Source: Phycisphaeraceae bacterium (GTDB lineage: Bacteria; Planctomycetota; Phycisphaerae; Phycisphaerales; Phycisphaeraceae). From it: a stretch of DNA of 35,508 bases. Shown here piece by piece: positions 14,695-23,622 of this stretch. Location of the stretch: assembly GCA_002686995.1 (NCBI GenBank), contig NYZC01000289.1, positions 1 through 35,508 on the forward strand, read 5' to 3'. How positions within the stretch are numbered: position 1 is the first letter of the stretch; every line of letters begins with the position of its first letter. The notes under the pieces were generated by a model. It did no database searches. It worked only from the letters and a program-made list of their open reading frames with translations, and had not been told where the DNA came from. The position numbers and the translations under genes were made by a program.

Positions 14695-16341
14695 TCACTC
14701 CTCGACGAGGTGCCTGCGCACCACGTCCGCCAGCGTCATCCCGATCTGCGCTTCCTCGTCAACCACCTCCAGCGCCCCCGCCAGTTGCAGCTCCCACCGC
14801 AGCACGTGGTACCGCGCCCGCGCGATGATCACCGCCATCGGTGCCAGCGCCTTGCAGTGCTGAATGGCGATGCGGCTGGCCGTCGGATCGGGCACGGTGA
14901 TCACGACGACGCGCGCTCGGGCGACGCCGGCATGCTCCAGCACGTCGCGCTGGCACGCATCGCCAAGCTGCGCCCCCATCTCGTACTCCTGCGCCGTGGC
15001 GATGTTCCTGACGTTCATGTCAAGCACGAGCACGCGCTGCCGATGCTCGTCGAACAGGGCTTGGGCTACGCGCTCACCTGACGGGCCGAACCCGATGATG
15101 AAGATGTCGCGCTGCGGAGCGCCTTCATCCGCGCCCTCGATGGCGTCAGTCAGCGCGGGCCCGCTCGCGCTCCGCCGCGCCTGCAGCCACGAGGCGATTC
15201 GCGGCGCCGCGTTCACCATGAAGGGCGTCAGGAACAGCGTGACGATCGTCGCGGAGACGATCAGCCGGAACGTCGGCTCGTCGATGCTCTTTCCCTGCGC
15301 CGCCTCGGCAAGCACGAAAGAAAACTCCCCGATCTGGGCGACGCAGATACCTGTCGCGAGCGCCAGCCCGTTCGCGAACCCCATCCACCGCATGACCATC
15401 CACGTGATCGCGGTCTTGCCCACCAGGATCGCCGCCACCACGCCCAGGACGAGGTACCAGTTCTGCAGCATCCACATCGGCTCGCCGAGCATGCCGATGG
15501 ACGCGAAGAAGAGCGTGACAAGGACGGTGCGGAGCGTGCTCACGTCCGCCCGAATCTGCACGGCGAACGGCGACCCGCCCAGCAGCACGCCCGCGATGAA
15601 TGCCCCGATCGCGGGCGAGATGGAAGCCCAGTGCGCCCCCAGCGCCGACCCGAGCGCCACCACCATCGCCAGCAGGATCGGAAACTCGCGATTACGGGAC
15701 AGCGTCCGGAACCGCAGCAGCCGCAGCAGGCCGAACTGAAGCAGGCCGTAATACACGCCGATCAGCGCCGCCGCCATGATCGCCGTGCGAAGGAGTGTCT
15801 CGCCCGCATCCGACAGTGACGATCCGGTCGTGACCATCGCCATCAGCAGGACCAGCGGCACTACCGCCGCGTCCTGCAGCAGCAGGATGCCCAGCGCGTT
15901 ACGGCCGTGAATGCTGTCCACCGCCGCGCGATCGACGAGCAGCCGCAGCACGCAGGCCGTGCTGGACAGCGCCACGATCGCCCCGATCGACACCGACCCG
16001 CGCATGCCGAGGCCCAACGCAACGGCGACCACCGCCGCCGCGAGCATCGTCAGCACCACCTGCAGCGACCCGCCGACGAGCGCGACCCGTCCCATTCGGC
16101 GCAGCCGCGGAAACGAGAACTCCAGGCCGATCGTGAACAGGAGCAGCGCGACCCCCAGCTCGGCGATCAGGTGCACCTCGTCCCCCGCCTCGACCAGCCC
16201 GATCACGTTGGGCCCGACCAGCGTCCCCGCCACCAGGTACCCCACGATCGCACTCTGGCGCAGCATCTCCGCAACGGTCCCCAGCAGCACCGCCGCGCTC
16301 AGCAGGATCAGGATGTCCAGCAGGAACCGCCACTCGGCCAT
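14695..16341 (-). CDS. CPA2-family cation/proton antiporter with TrkA-N (RCK) domain, KefB/YbaL type
   Basis: The 548-residue protein has about twelve transmembrane segments over residues 1-390, including LVAGTLVGPNVIGL, ELGVALLLFTIGLEFS and the CPA2 core SPAIGAFIAGVLLGGSPF. The cytoplasmic RCK-N domain begins near 410 with DIFIIGFGPSGERVAQALFDEH, a GxGxxG nucleotide-binding loop, followed by GDACQRDVLEHAGVARARVVVITVPD. Family members exchange K+ or Na+ for protons at the inner membrane under nucleotide or redox control. The glutathione-gating features of E. coli KefC were not checked. It diverges from the sulfatase gene, and no link to the neighbouring glycosidases is obvious. Confidence 0.93.
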   Translation of the reverse strand: MAEWRFLLDILILLSAAVLLGTVAEMLRQSAIVGYLVAGTLVGPNVIGLVEAGDEVHLIAELGVALLLFTIGLEFSFPRLRRMGRVALVGGSLQVVLTMLAAAVVAVALGLGMRGSVSIGAIVALSSTACVLRLLVDRAAVDSIHGRNALGILLLQDAAVVPLVLLMAMVTTGSSLSDAGETLLRTAIMAAALIGVYYGLLQFGLLRLLRFRTLSRNREFPILLAMVVALGSALGAHWASISPAIGAFIAGVLLGGSPFAVQIRADVSTLRTVLVTLFFASIGMLGEPMWMLQNWYLVLGVVAAILVGKTAITWMVMRWMGFANGLALATGICVAQIGEFSFVLAEAAQGKSIDEPTFRLIVSATIVTLFLTPFMVNAAPRIASWLQARRSASGPALTDAIEGADEGAPQRDIFIIGFGPSGERVAQALFDEHRQRVLVLDMNVRNIATAQEYEMGAQLGDACQRDVLEHAGVARARVVVITVPDPTASRIAIQHCKALAPMAVIIARARYHVLRWELQLAGALEVVDEEAQIGMTLADVVRRHLVEE

Positions 16342-16434
16342 TCATCGACCCCGCCCGCGGCCGACACGCGACGGCGGATCCGAGCCCGTATAGTACGTCG
16401 AAAGAGAGGAACGACCCTTCATACCGACACCCCC

Positions 16435-17964
16435 ATGCCCTCCCCACCCAATATCCTCCTCGTCCTCACCGATCAGCATCGGCTTTCCGCGGTCGGCGCG
16501 TACGGGCCGACGCCGTGTAAGACGCCCCATATAGATGCGCTGGCCGCCGAAGGGATGCTGTTTCGCAACGTGTATACGGCGTGTCCGGTGTGTACGCCGG
16601 CGCGAGCGAGCCTGATCACCGGGCAGGCGCCGCACAATCACGGGATGGTGATCAATACCGAGGATCGGAGCACGATCGTACACCAGGTGCCCGACGCGCC
16701 GTACCTGCTGCCGCGGCGTCTGGAATCGCTCGGGTATCAACTGGGGTATACGGGCAAGTGGCACCTCGGTTCGCCTGACCGGTTCAAGCTCAACGCGCCG
16801 ATCGCGCCGTGCATGCCATCGGATGTCGGGTTCGAAGGGGACGACTTTCCCGGCCATGGGGACGGCGGGTGGGGATTTCCGTCGTTTGAAGAGTATCTAC
16901 GCGATCGGGGACTGAAGGTTTCGTATACCCAGTGGCCCGAAGATCGTGAGGCATTCCGCGAACGGCGCGCGTTTCGGATCATGGAAGGGGAAATCGAGGC
17001 GACCGTTCCCTACTTTCTGACGTCGAACACCATCGACCGGATCGATCGATTCGTCTCCGCCGACGGCGGTCGTGATGCCCCCTTCTTCCTTTGGCACAAC
17101 TACTGGGGACCGCACGAGCCCTACTGCCCGACGCCCGAGTATCTCGACATGTATCGCGACGTCGACCTGCCGCCCTGGCTGAACTTCGACTGGCCGGCGC
17201 TCGCGACGGATGGGCCGCACAGGTTCACGCTGGCGCCGCCGGTGCGCGAGCGCGGTGCGAACCTGCCGTGGGACGTCTGGGCCGACGGGATTCGCTACTA
17301 CTATGCGTTCACGACGATGATCGACGATCAGATCGGGCGCCTGATGGCTCACCTGCGTCACAGCGGCCTGCTCGATCGAACCGTCGTCATCTTCATGGCC
17401 GATCACGGCGAGGCGCTCGGCGACCACGGCGGCACGTACAACAAGGGCTGGACGCATTTCGAGGAGACGCACCGGATTCCACTGATCGTGCGCATGCCTG
17501 ACGGAAGCGGCGCCGGCCAGACGTGCGACGAATTGGTCAGCCTGCTGGATATCTATCCGACGATTCTCGAGATGGCGGGCGCACCTGACCCGGGCGACCG
17601 ACCGCCGTTTCCCGCGAGATGGCCATTCGAGCTACCGCACCATCCCGACGGTCGTTCGCTCGTCCCCCTGCTTCGCGGCGAGCATGTGCCCTGGCGCGAC
17701 GCCGTCGTCAGCGAGTTCCATGGTCTCTACGACAACACCTGCATCATGCGGACCATGCGCTGCGGCCGCTACAAGTATGGCTACACGTTCCTCGGGCGCG
17801 ACGAGCTTTACGATCTCGAAACGGATCCGCACGAGGTGAACAACCTCATCGAGGATCCGGCGCACGCGTCGACCGTGGCCCGGCTTCGCCGCCGGCTGAT
17901 CGAGTGGATGGCAGCGCACTGGGACACCGCCTCGAACGGTCTGGTGGCGACGAAGATGTCATGA
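16435..17964 (+). CDS. Type I sulfatase (formylglycine-dependent)
   Basis: ATG 16435 gives 509 residues. The metal-binding start NILLVLTDQHR, the formylglycine motif CTPAR (Cys53-Arg57 inside ACPVCTPARASLITG), GKWHLG and the second metal site IFMADHGEALGDHGG are all present. The C-terminal half has VPLIVRMPD-like and YKYGYTFLGRDELYDLETDPHEVNNL segments, normal for the S1 family. The Cys form requires conversion by a sulfatase-maturating enzyme encoded elsewhere. No signal peptide is seen, so the enzyme may act in the cytoplasm on imported sulfated sugars or sulfate esters. The frame upstream of 16435 is antisense to the antiporter and was rejected. Confidence 0.93.
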   Translation: MPSPPNILLVLTDQHRLSAVGAYGPTPCKTPHIDALAAEGMLFRNVYTACPVCTPARASLITGQAPHNHGMVINTEDRSTIVHQVPDAPYLLPRRLESLGYQLGYTGKWHLGSPDRFKLNAPIAPCMPSDVGFEGDDFPGHGDGGWGFPSFEEYLRDRGLKVSYTQWPEDREAFRERRAFRIMEGEIEATVPYFLTSNTIDRIDRFVSADGGRDAPFFLWHNYWGPHEPYCPTPEYLDMYRDVDLPPWLNFDWPALATDGPHRFTLAPPVRERGANLPWDVWADGIRYYYAFTTMIDDQIGRLMAHLRHSGLLDRTVVIFMADHGEALGDHGGTYNKGWTHFEETHRIPLIVRMPDGSGAGQTCDELVSLLDIYPTILEMAGAPDPGDRPPFPARWPFELPHHPDGRSLVPLLRGEHVPWRDAVVSEFHGLYDNTCIMRTMRCGRYKYGYTFLGRDELYDLETDPHEVNNLIEDPAHASTVARLRRRLIEWMAAHWDTASNGLVATKMS

Positions 17965-18046
17965 ATCGACGACTCGTGAGCGCCGCGTCGCGGAAGCTCC
18001 GCCCTCCGTACAATTCTAGATACGGCTTCAGATCCGGAGTTTGCCC

Positions 18047-18736
18047 ATGAGCAATCGCATTCCAATGTGGTGGATCGTCCTGACGATGGTCGTCATCTCT
18101 TCCACCCTGCTCGCATTGGCCGCACCCGTGCTCCCCCGGAAGTGGTCCGCCCCCGATCCCGTCGTCAGCGTCGCCGGCCTGTCGACGGTTCAGCTGGAGG
18201 TCGTCGAAGTGCCCGCCGACCTGCGTGATCTGGGTGTATCCCGGGAAGATCTGCGCGTGCGGTGCCGTAGGACCCTGCGGACCGCAGAATTCGATCTCGA
18301 TGCCGAAGGAGCCCACCCTGTGCTGAAGGTGAAGCTCTACTGGATGAGCGCGACGGAACTGCCCGATGCGGCCGGATATGTCGTCTCACTGCGACTGTCA
18401 CAACCGGCACGCGTGGATCGCGTCGACAAGCTGCTCAACATCCCGACCTTCGCGCTCGTCGCAGGCAACATCGAGACGAAGGAAAATCTCAACACATCAC
18501 TCGATCGTGCCGTCGACCAGCTGTTGCGCAACTTCATCAATGCGACGCGCCGGGGCGCGGAGGCGATCGACGAGCATGAGCGCGACGGCGCTACGTCATC
18601 CGCTGGCCGGGACAGGAAACAAGCCCTTACCGCAACACGTCCCACCCCACGCTTTCGAGATGCGTCAGCGCCCTGGCATTGGCGTCATCGACCTCCGACG
18701 GATCCTTATAGTTCTTGTACTCCGTCTCGAGCGTGA
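18047..18736 (+). CDS. Small exported or membrane-anchored protein of unknown function
   Basis: ATG 18047 is preceded by GGAG at the right distance. The N-terminus MSNRIPMWWIVLTMVVISSTLLALAAP is a single hydrophobic segment, either a signal peptide or an anchor. The next ~150 residues alternate strands and helices (VQLEVVEVPADLRDLGVS, HPVLKVKLYWM, YVVSLRLSQPARV, LDRAVDQLLRNFI). This is reminiscent of small periplasmic proteins that assess antimicrobial or lipid stress, but I do not recognise the family. After about residue 185 composition becomes arginine- and proline-rich, and the last 110 bp are antisense to the next gene, so the true C-terminus is uncertain. Confidence 0.6.
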   Translation: MSNRIPMWWIVLTMVVISSTLLALAAPVLPRKWSAPDPVVSVAGLSTVQLEVVEVPADLRDLGVSREDLRVRCRRTLRTAEFDLDAEGAHPVLKVKLYWMSATELPDAAGYVVSLRLSQPARVDRVDKLLNIPTFALVAGNIETKENLNTSLDRAVDQLLRNFINATRRGAEAIDEHERDGATSSAGRDRKQALTATRPTPRFRDASAPWHWRHRPPTDPYSSCTPSRA

Positions 18737-19571
18737 CGGTACCCTCGTACCCATGCGCATCGAGCACCCGGGCGAGGCGCCCGAAGTCGACCTCGCCGTC
18801 GCCCGGCGTGATTTCGAGCTTGTACTTGCCCGCGGATGAGTCGCTGCCGGCCGCGTCCCGCAAGTGAACGTGCCGGAGACGGTCGCCCACGAACCCGAGG
18901 TAGTCGTCGATGTCGTACCCGCTCACGTGCCAGTGGGTCGAATCAACCAGAACGCCGATGTTGTCGGACTTCAGGTGCCCGAGCATCTGCTTCGCGCGGT
19001 TGGCGTCGTAGTAGAGCTGCCACACGTGGGGCATTTCGAGCAGGATCTGAATTCCTGCGTCCCGCGCGGACTCGGCCAGTTCGTCGAACAGCGCCGCGGT
19101 CGCCTCGATCTCCGCGTCGATGTCCTCGACAAGCGTCTTGCGGCTCGTGTTCAGCACGAGCCTCGGAATGCCCGCCACCTTCGCCTTTTCGATGAGCGTG
19201 CGCACGCGCGCCACGTACAGGTTCGCCTCGGCCTCCACGTGCAGTCGGTAATACACAATGTCGCGCTTCGCCCGTCGAACTTCCTCCGTCTCCGCCGATG
19301 AGTGGTTGCCCGTGGGCGCCCTGAGCAATCCAGGCTGGTCGCGATGCAGGGTCGCCAGCGTAATGTTGGACGAGATCGCCGTCAGCCCGTGCTTCGACAG
19401 TGAATCACGTACCGACACCGGATCGACCGTATCGATTTGAAAATGCTTCGCATGGGTAAGCATGTCTGCAATCTCGACATGACGGAACCCGTATCCGGCG
19501 ATGTGCGCCAGCGCTTCGTCGAGAGGCGACAGAGCGAACGTCAGTGTCGAGCACGCAGTGATGGTCGGCAT
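18627..19571 (-). CDS. Sugar phosphate isomerase/epimerase-like TIM barrel (xylose isomerase-like, AP endonuclease 2 fold)
   Basis: The 314-residue protein starts MPTITACSTLTFALSPLDEALAHIAGYGFRHVEIAD, typical of the family. Metal-ligand-like positions follow in order: ILLEMPHVWQL, NIGVLVDSTHWHVSG, RLRHVHLRDA, and TVTLETEYKN with the final Glu. Proteins of this type isomerise or epimerise sugars and inositols, often downstream of secreted glycosidases. It lies two bases after the stop of the DUF4091/GH123-like gene and is surely its operon partner, the last gene of a six-gene minus-strand cluster. There is no signal peptide. The exact reaction cannot be read from the sequence. Confidence 0.85.
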   Translation of the reverse strand: MPTITACSTLTFALSPLDEALAHIAGYGFRHVEIADMLTHAKHFQIDTVDPVSVRDSLSKHGLTAISSNITLATLHRDQPGLLRAPTGNHSSAETEEVRRAKRDIVYYRLHVEAEANLYVARVRTLIEKAKVAGIPRLVLNTSRKTLVEDIDAEIEATAALFDELAESARDAGIQILLEMPHVWQLYYDANRAKQMLGHLKSDNIGVLVDSTHWHVSGYDIDDYLGFVGDRLRHVHLRDAAGSDSSAGKYKLEITPGDGEVDFGRLARVLDAHGYEGTVTLETEYKNYKDPSEVDDANARALTHLESVGWDVLR

Positions 19572-19573
19572 GG

Positions 19574-21703
19574 CTATGGCGTCAGCGCCTCCTGCAGCTT
19601 CAGAATCTCGTTCGCGATCGCGCGACGGTTTCGGTCGTAGTCTTCGTGGCTCCAGCCGTTGTCGAGCCGGAAATGCCCCGATGCCGCGGCCGGTCCGCCG
19701 GGCGTGATATCAACCTTGTCCCAGCGGCTGACCGCGTTGCGCCGATTGGTGTCGAGCCACGCATCGGTGTACCTGAACGAGCCGAGGATACGGTCCCGCG
19801 ACGTGCCCGAACTGTCGGCAGCCCGTTGTGCGGCGGGACGATCGGTGCGCTGCTTCGCCTTGCGAATCAGTCCGTTCAGGGTTTCCAGGTAACGCAGGTC
19901 ATCGGTGCCTTCGCGCAGCCCCTCGAGAATAATGCCCGGCCCGCCCAGCCGGCCTTCCTCTTCGCGCGCCGGAAAGAAAAACATCCGCTCGTGTGACCAC
20001 AGGCGCGGATGGTCGACCGGGTTGTAGGGATCAAGCTCGGGGCGGAAGAAAATGTACTGGTACTGGCCTCGCACTCCCTTGCCCAGCGAGTGACAGAAGA
20101 ACCCCTGGCTGTACCGCGCGATGTTCAGATCGACGTAGACACCTCCCGAAGTTCCGACCGTGCTGTAGATATAGGTGTCGATGTCATGCTCGTTGTTCGC
20201 CGCGATCATCTGCGGGATCGTCGCGTTGTAGGGAGCCGTGTTCCGCGCCGACTGCGAGAGCCGCGGCCCCGGCATCATGATGTCAAGAAACGGCATTGTC
20301 GCCCGCGCGTAGGCGCCGTACTCGCCGTCCATGAACGGCGAGCAGTGGTTGATCATATTTTCGGCGCCGGCGCGATTGCGCAGCTCGACGTGTCGCAGGG
20401 TAAAGGGAAACGCGATCTTGTTCCGGTGATGGTGGCTGAACACCTCGTCCCAGGCGCCGATCACGAGCTTCGGCCAGTCCTGTCGCTCCGCGTACGCCAT
20501 GACGGCGCGAACGATCCTGACGTAAAGTTTCGCATACGCGTCGCTATACACGAACGGATGCTTCTCGCTGAACGCGACCAGCTGGGACCTGACCGTCTCG
20601 TACTGATCGCCTTCCTTGAATTGGGCGACGACCCGGGCGACTTCGGCTTCGGACTGCGCGGCAAACCTGTTCGCGTCGTGTCGCGCCGGCATCCAATCCT
20701 TCAGACACTCGAACAGGTTGTCGTGATAGATCACCTCGCGAAACCCGGCCCGCGCCGCCGCGTCCATGTGCCCCTGCAGCACCGAGCCCTGGAGGTCGAC
20801 GGACACGTCACCGTCCTTATCGATCCTGATGAACCGGCTGAAGTCATAGGTGTCCGACGCTTTGTCGTAGTCGTAATGTCCCGCCCGGGTGAACACGCCG
20901 TTCACGCCGTACCGGGCCATCGTTGCATAGACGTCCTGGATCGGTCCGATCTCATCCTTGTATGGTCGCTGGTAGTCCCAGAACCCGAGCACGTTCGGAG
21001 AGGGTGCCAGCGTGATCGGAAGCACCTCCAGTTCGATGCCGATCATGTACGGCTCCGCCGCTTCGTGATCGATGCGTATACGGCCTCGATATTTTCCCGC
21101 CCTGGCGTCCTCGTCGACCCTGATCGTCAACCAGTACTGAACAGTCGAATCCGTGGCGACATCAATCGGTCTGGCTGCCTCCAGATACGTCGGAATGTTC
21201 ATCACGCCGACCGGACCGCTCTCGTAGAGAGGCTCCTCGCCGCGCCAGGCTCGCGGCACGCAACGCACGATCTGCGCGACGGCGTCGTCGATGCGGGCGC
21301 CGCTCGCCGAGACCAGGTCGCCGACCGTGACCTGCAAATCCTCGAGATCGCGCGTTGACCGTATGCAGAAGACGACCGGCTCGTGCTCGCCGCGCGTCGC
21401 GAACGCCGAAAGGCGATCCGTGATTTCCGCGCGCCGTGGAACCGAGTTCGGAAAGACCAGGTCCATCCAGGGTCGGCAGAACACCACGAATCCGCGCTTC
21501 GCTTCATCGTCGTGCAGCACCGGCATCGGCGTGTCGTCGGAATACCGGACCGCGGCGAACTGGTCGACCTGCCCGCTGTCACGAATGCAGCGATCGACGC
21601 CACCGTCGTCCGCGGCGCTCAGTCGCAGGCGCTGGCCGGCATCTGCCGTCGAACAGGTGAGCGTCAGGCCAGCAAGCAGAGGAATCATCCGGCGATGCAT
21701 CAT
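19574..21703 (-). CDS. Secreted DUF4091 / GH123-like glycoside hydrolase-type protein
   Basis: ATG 21703 gives 709 residues with a signal peptide (HRRMIPLLAGLTLTCSTADA, cleaved after ADA). An N-terminal beta domain (EHEPVVFCIRSTRDLEDLQVTVGDL, YRGRIRID) precedes a TIM-barrel-like centre (MARYGVNGVFTRAGHYDYD, KLVIGAWDEVFSHHH). The C-terminus contains GPGIILEGLREGTDDLRYLETLNGLI, the characteristic DUF4091 ending also seen in GH123 N-acetylgalactosaminidase-like proteins. The aspartate/glutamate pair in AWDEV is a candidate active-site element. The reading frame upstream of 21703 (TTG 21781) is unlikely. It shares an operon with the isomerase downstream. Confidence 0.8.
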   Translation of the reverse strand: MMHRRMIPLLAGLTLTCSTADAGQRLRLSAADDGGVDRCIRDSGQVDQFAAVRYSDDTPMPVLHDDEAKRGFVVFCRPWMDLVFPNSVPRRAEITDRLSAFATRGEHEPVVFCIRSTRDLEDLQVTVGDLVSASGARIDDAVAQIVRCVPRAWRGEEPLYESGPVGVMNIPTYLEAARPIDVATDSTVQYWLTIRVDEDARAGKYRGRIRIDHEAAEPYMIGIELEVLPITLAPSPNVLGFWDYQRPYKDEIGPIQDVYATMARYGVNGVFTRAGHYDYDKASDTYDFSRFIRIDKDGDVSVDLQGSVLQGHMDAAARAGFREVIYHDNLFECLKDWMPARHDANRFAAQSEAEVARVVAQFKEGDQYETVRSQLVAFSEKHPFVYSDAYAKLYVRIVRAVMAYAERQDWPKLVIGAWDEVFSHHHRNKIAFPFTLRHVELRNRAGAENMINHCSPFMDGEYGAYARATMPFLDIMMPGPRLSQSARNTAPYNATIPQMIAANNEHDIDTYIYSTVGTSGGVYVDLNIARYSQGFFCHSLGKGVRGQYQYIFFRPELDPYNPVDHPRLWSHERMFFFPAREEEGRLGGPGIILEGLREGTDDLRYLETLNGLIRKAKQRTDRPAAQRAADSSGTSRDRILGSFRYTDAWLDTNRRNAVSRWDKVDITPGGPAAASGHFRLDNGWSHEDYDRNRRAIANEILKLQEALTP

Positions 21704-21781
21704 GGGAAGGCTCTGGTCAGAAAACAGGTAGTAAGTGGACTCATCGGAGCGGTCTGCGGTCCGCACAAGTTCGCATGGCAA

Positions 21782-22048
21782 TCACGGAGCGCTGACGAGC
21801 GCCTCGAATTCCTGTGCAATCAGCGGCGAAGCCCCGTCGCTCCGTGTCAACTGCAACTCGAGATCATTATCGCCGAATCGGACCAGCGCCGCCGTCAAAG
21901 AGGCCTGGTAGAGATAGAACGGCGGCAGCGGACGTCCTTGGCTGACTTCCAATGGTCCCGGATGGAAGTAGATCATTATGAGCGAAATAAGCGAGAGCGC
22001 CGGCGACACCAGGGCCCGAATTGGTCCGCGCGGACGGACGAATTTCAT
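21782..22048 (-). CDS. 88-aa membrane protein, unrecognised
   Basis: ATG 22048 is preceded by GGGAG at a good distance. The product has a basic N-terminus (MKFVRPRGPIRALVSP), one hydrophobic segment (ALSLISLIMIYF) and a soluble tail rich in leucine and aspartate. It fits within the minus-strand cluster, 34 bp after the GHL10 gene and 78 bp before the GH123-like gene. The tail GPLEVSQGRPLPPFYLYQASL has no match I recognise. A small inner-membrane accessory protein is plausible, but a decayed gene cannot be excluded. Confidence 0.45.
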   Translation of the reverse strand: MKFVRPRGPIRALVSPALSLISLIMIYFHPGPLEVSQGRPLPPFYLYQASLTAALVRFGDNDLELQLTRSDGASPLIAQEFEALVSAP

Positions 22049-22082
22049 GATGACACTCCCGAGGGAGGTGTGGCCACTTCGG

Positions 22083-23597
22083 CTACGCGTGGGTCGGCCG
22101 CACTTCTAAACGCACCTGGTCGATCGTCGCGCTGCCTTCGCGGATCTGCGCCGTGACAAGGTTTTCCCGTTTGCGGAACATGCCCGGATCAAGGTCGTCC
22201 GCGCGCAGCCACGAAGGATCATCCGGAGCAGGATTCACACCGATGTGACGGTCGTTGAGGCGAATCTGAAGGTCATTGGGATTCATGGTTTCGGCCGCGT
22301 GCACGCGCAACGTCAACTTCGGATCACCAGGCGCCGATGACAGATCCTCGCCGATATGGATGGGCATCGGTTCGCAGCCGCTCGCGGTCACCTCCACGGC
22401 GTGCCGGTGGCGCGTTACCCGCAACGCCCCGAACGTGTCACGGCCGTGTCGTTGCGATGGCAGATAGTGCCAGACGTAAGTCCGATCGAGCGTCCGGAGA
22501 AGATCCGGATCGCCAAGCTCGCGCCACTGCGGCAGGTCCGGGTCGAACAGGTTGAACGTCTGCAGGCCGGCGGCACCCTGGTCGAACTTGTTCAGGGCGT
22601 CGGCGCGCCAAACCGGCAGGTTTCCTCTGCGATCGTCGCCTTCCTTCTCGACGGCGGCGTCGTAAGCGTTGATGATCGGATAGACCGGCACGCCCAGGCC
22701 GTCGGCAAATTCGGTGATCGGCCGGATCGACGGCGTGTGCTCGGTGGCCGCGACGAACGTGAGGATATCGACCAGGTCCTGCTCGAGCCACGTGCGCACG
22801 TCGAGTCCGGAGTTGAGCGAAACGTCGAGATCCTCGACGCAACGCGCGGCGACGACGATCGGCCGGCCGCGGCGCAGGCCTTCCGCCTCGGTCATCGCGC
22901 GAAGATCGCGGACCAGTTCGTTCATGAGCGCGACGTGCTCCGGCGTGACCGGACCACCGGTGGTCATCTCCGGGAAGTTGACGAGGTGCCGCCAGAAATC
23001 CAGCTCGATGCCGTCGATGTCGTACGTGCGGCAGACCTCCTGGAGGGCTTCGACCGTCATACGGCGGATCTCCGGCACCTCGAAGTTCATGGCCGACCAG
23101 CTCGATCGCGGATCGGGGTAGCCGTACTTCCTTCCCTGCTCCTTCGTGCCCAGGCACCATTCCGGGTGCGCCAGCTTGATGCGCTGCATGCGCCCGTCGA
23201 AGTAGGACTCGTGGAGATCGTTGATGCGCGCGGAGTAGAAGATCTCGATGTCGTGCGCGCGGCAGAAGTCGATCATGATCTCCATATGGTCGCGACCGCA
23301 CTCCGCCATGAGCTTTTCGTAAGGCTCGCGGGCGCGGCGGTAGTACGGGCCGTCCTCGACGCAGTAGAGTCGAGCGAAAGGTCCTTCGCCGAAGAAGAGC
23401 TTCGTACCCGAGGCGCCCCAGCTCCAGATCGCGTCGACATGCGTGCCGACGAGTGGGGTCGTGCGCGCTGCGAGGATGCCATCGCGCGTGCCGTCGGCCT
23501 TCCAGAGATCATCGCCGTCGTTGTTGAAGATGATGCGGCGCTTGCGGTGCGCGTCGCGCTTGCGCCAGTCGCGCAGTTCCGAGAGATCAGGTGACAT
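22083..23597 (-). CDS. GHL10-like TIM-barrel glycosidase-type protein
   Basis: The 504-residue product begins RKRRIIFNNDGDD and has a TIM barrel with GTHVDAIWSWG, CRAHDIEIFYSARINDLHESYFDG, LAHPEWCLGTKEQG, MNFEVPEIRRMTVEALQEVCRTYDIDGIELDFWRH and DLVDILTFVAATEH. The strand DGIELDFWRH carries the acidic residues conserved in this type of putative glycosidase. The last ~120 residues are a beta module (LRVHAAETMNPNDLQIRLND). It has no signal peptide. It is distantly related to the gene at 4767. It is the third gene of the minus-strand cluster, 25 bp after the pseudopilin. ATG 23597 lacks a clear ribosome site, consistent with translational coupling. Confidence 0.78.
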   Translation of the reverse strand: MSPDLSELRDWRKRDAHRKRRIIFNNDGDDLWKADGTRDGILAARTTPLVGTHVDAIWSWGASGTKLFFGEGPFARLYCVEDGPYYRRAREPYEKLMAECGRDHMEIMIDFCRAHDIEIFYSARINDLHESYFDGRMQRIKLAHPEWCLGTKEQGRKYGYPDPRSSWSAMNFEVPEIRRMTVEALQEVCRTYDIDGIELDFWRHLVNFPEMTTGGPVTPEHVALMNELVRDLRAMTEAEGLRRGRPIVVAARCVEDLDVSLNSGLDVRTWLEQDLVDILTFVAATEHTPSIRPITEFADGLGVPVYPIINAYDAAVEKEGDDRRGNLPVWRADALNKFDQGAAGLQTFNLFDPDLPQWRELGDPDLLRTLDRTYVWHYLPSQRHGRDTFGALRVTRHRHAVEVTASGCEPMPIHIGEDLSSAPGDPKLTLRVHAAETMNPNDLQIRLNDRHIGVNPAPDDPSWLRADDLDPGMFRKRENLVTAQIREGSATIDQVRLEVRPTHA

Positions 23598-23622
23598 GGC
23601 CGGTACTCAAGTCGCCCGCCAC

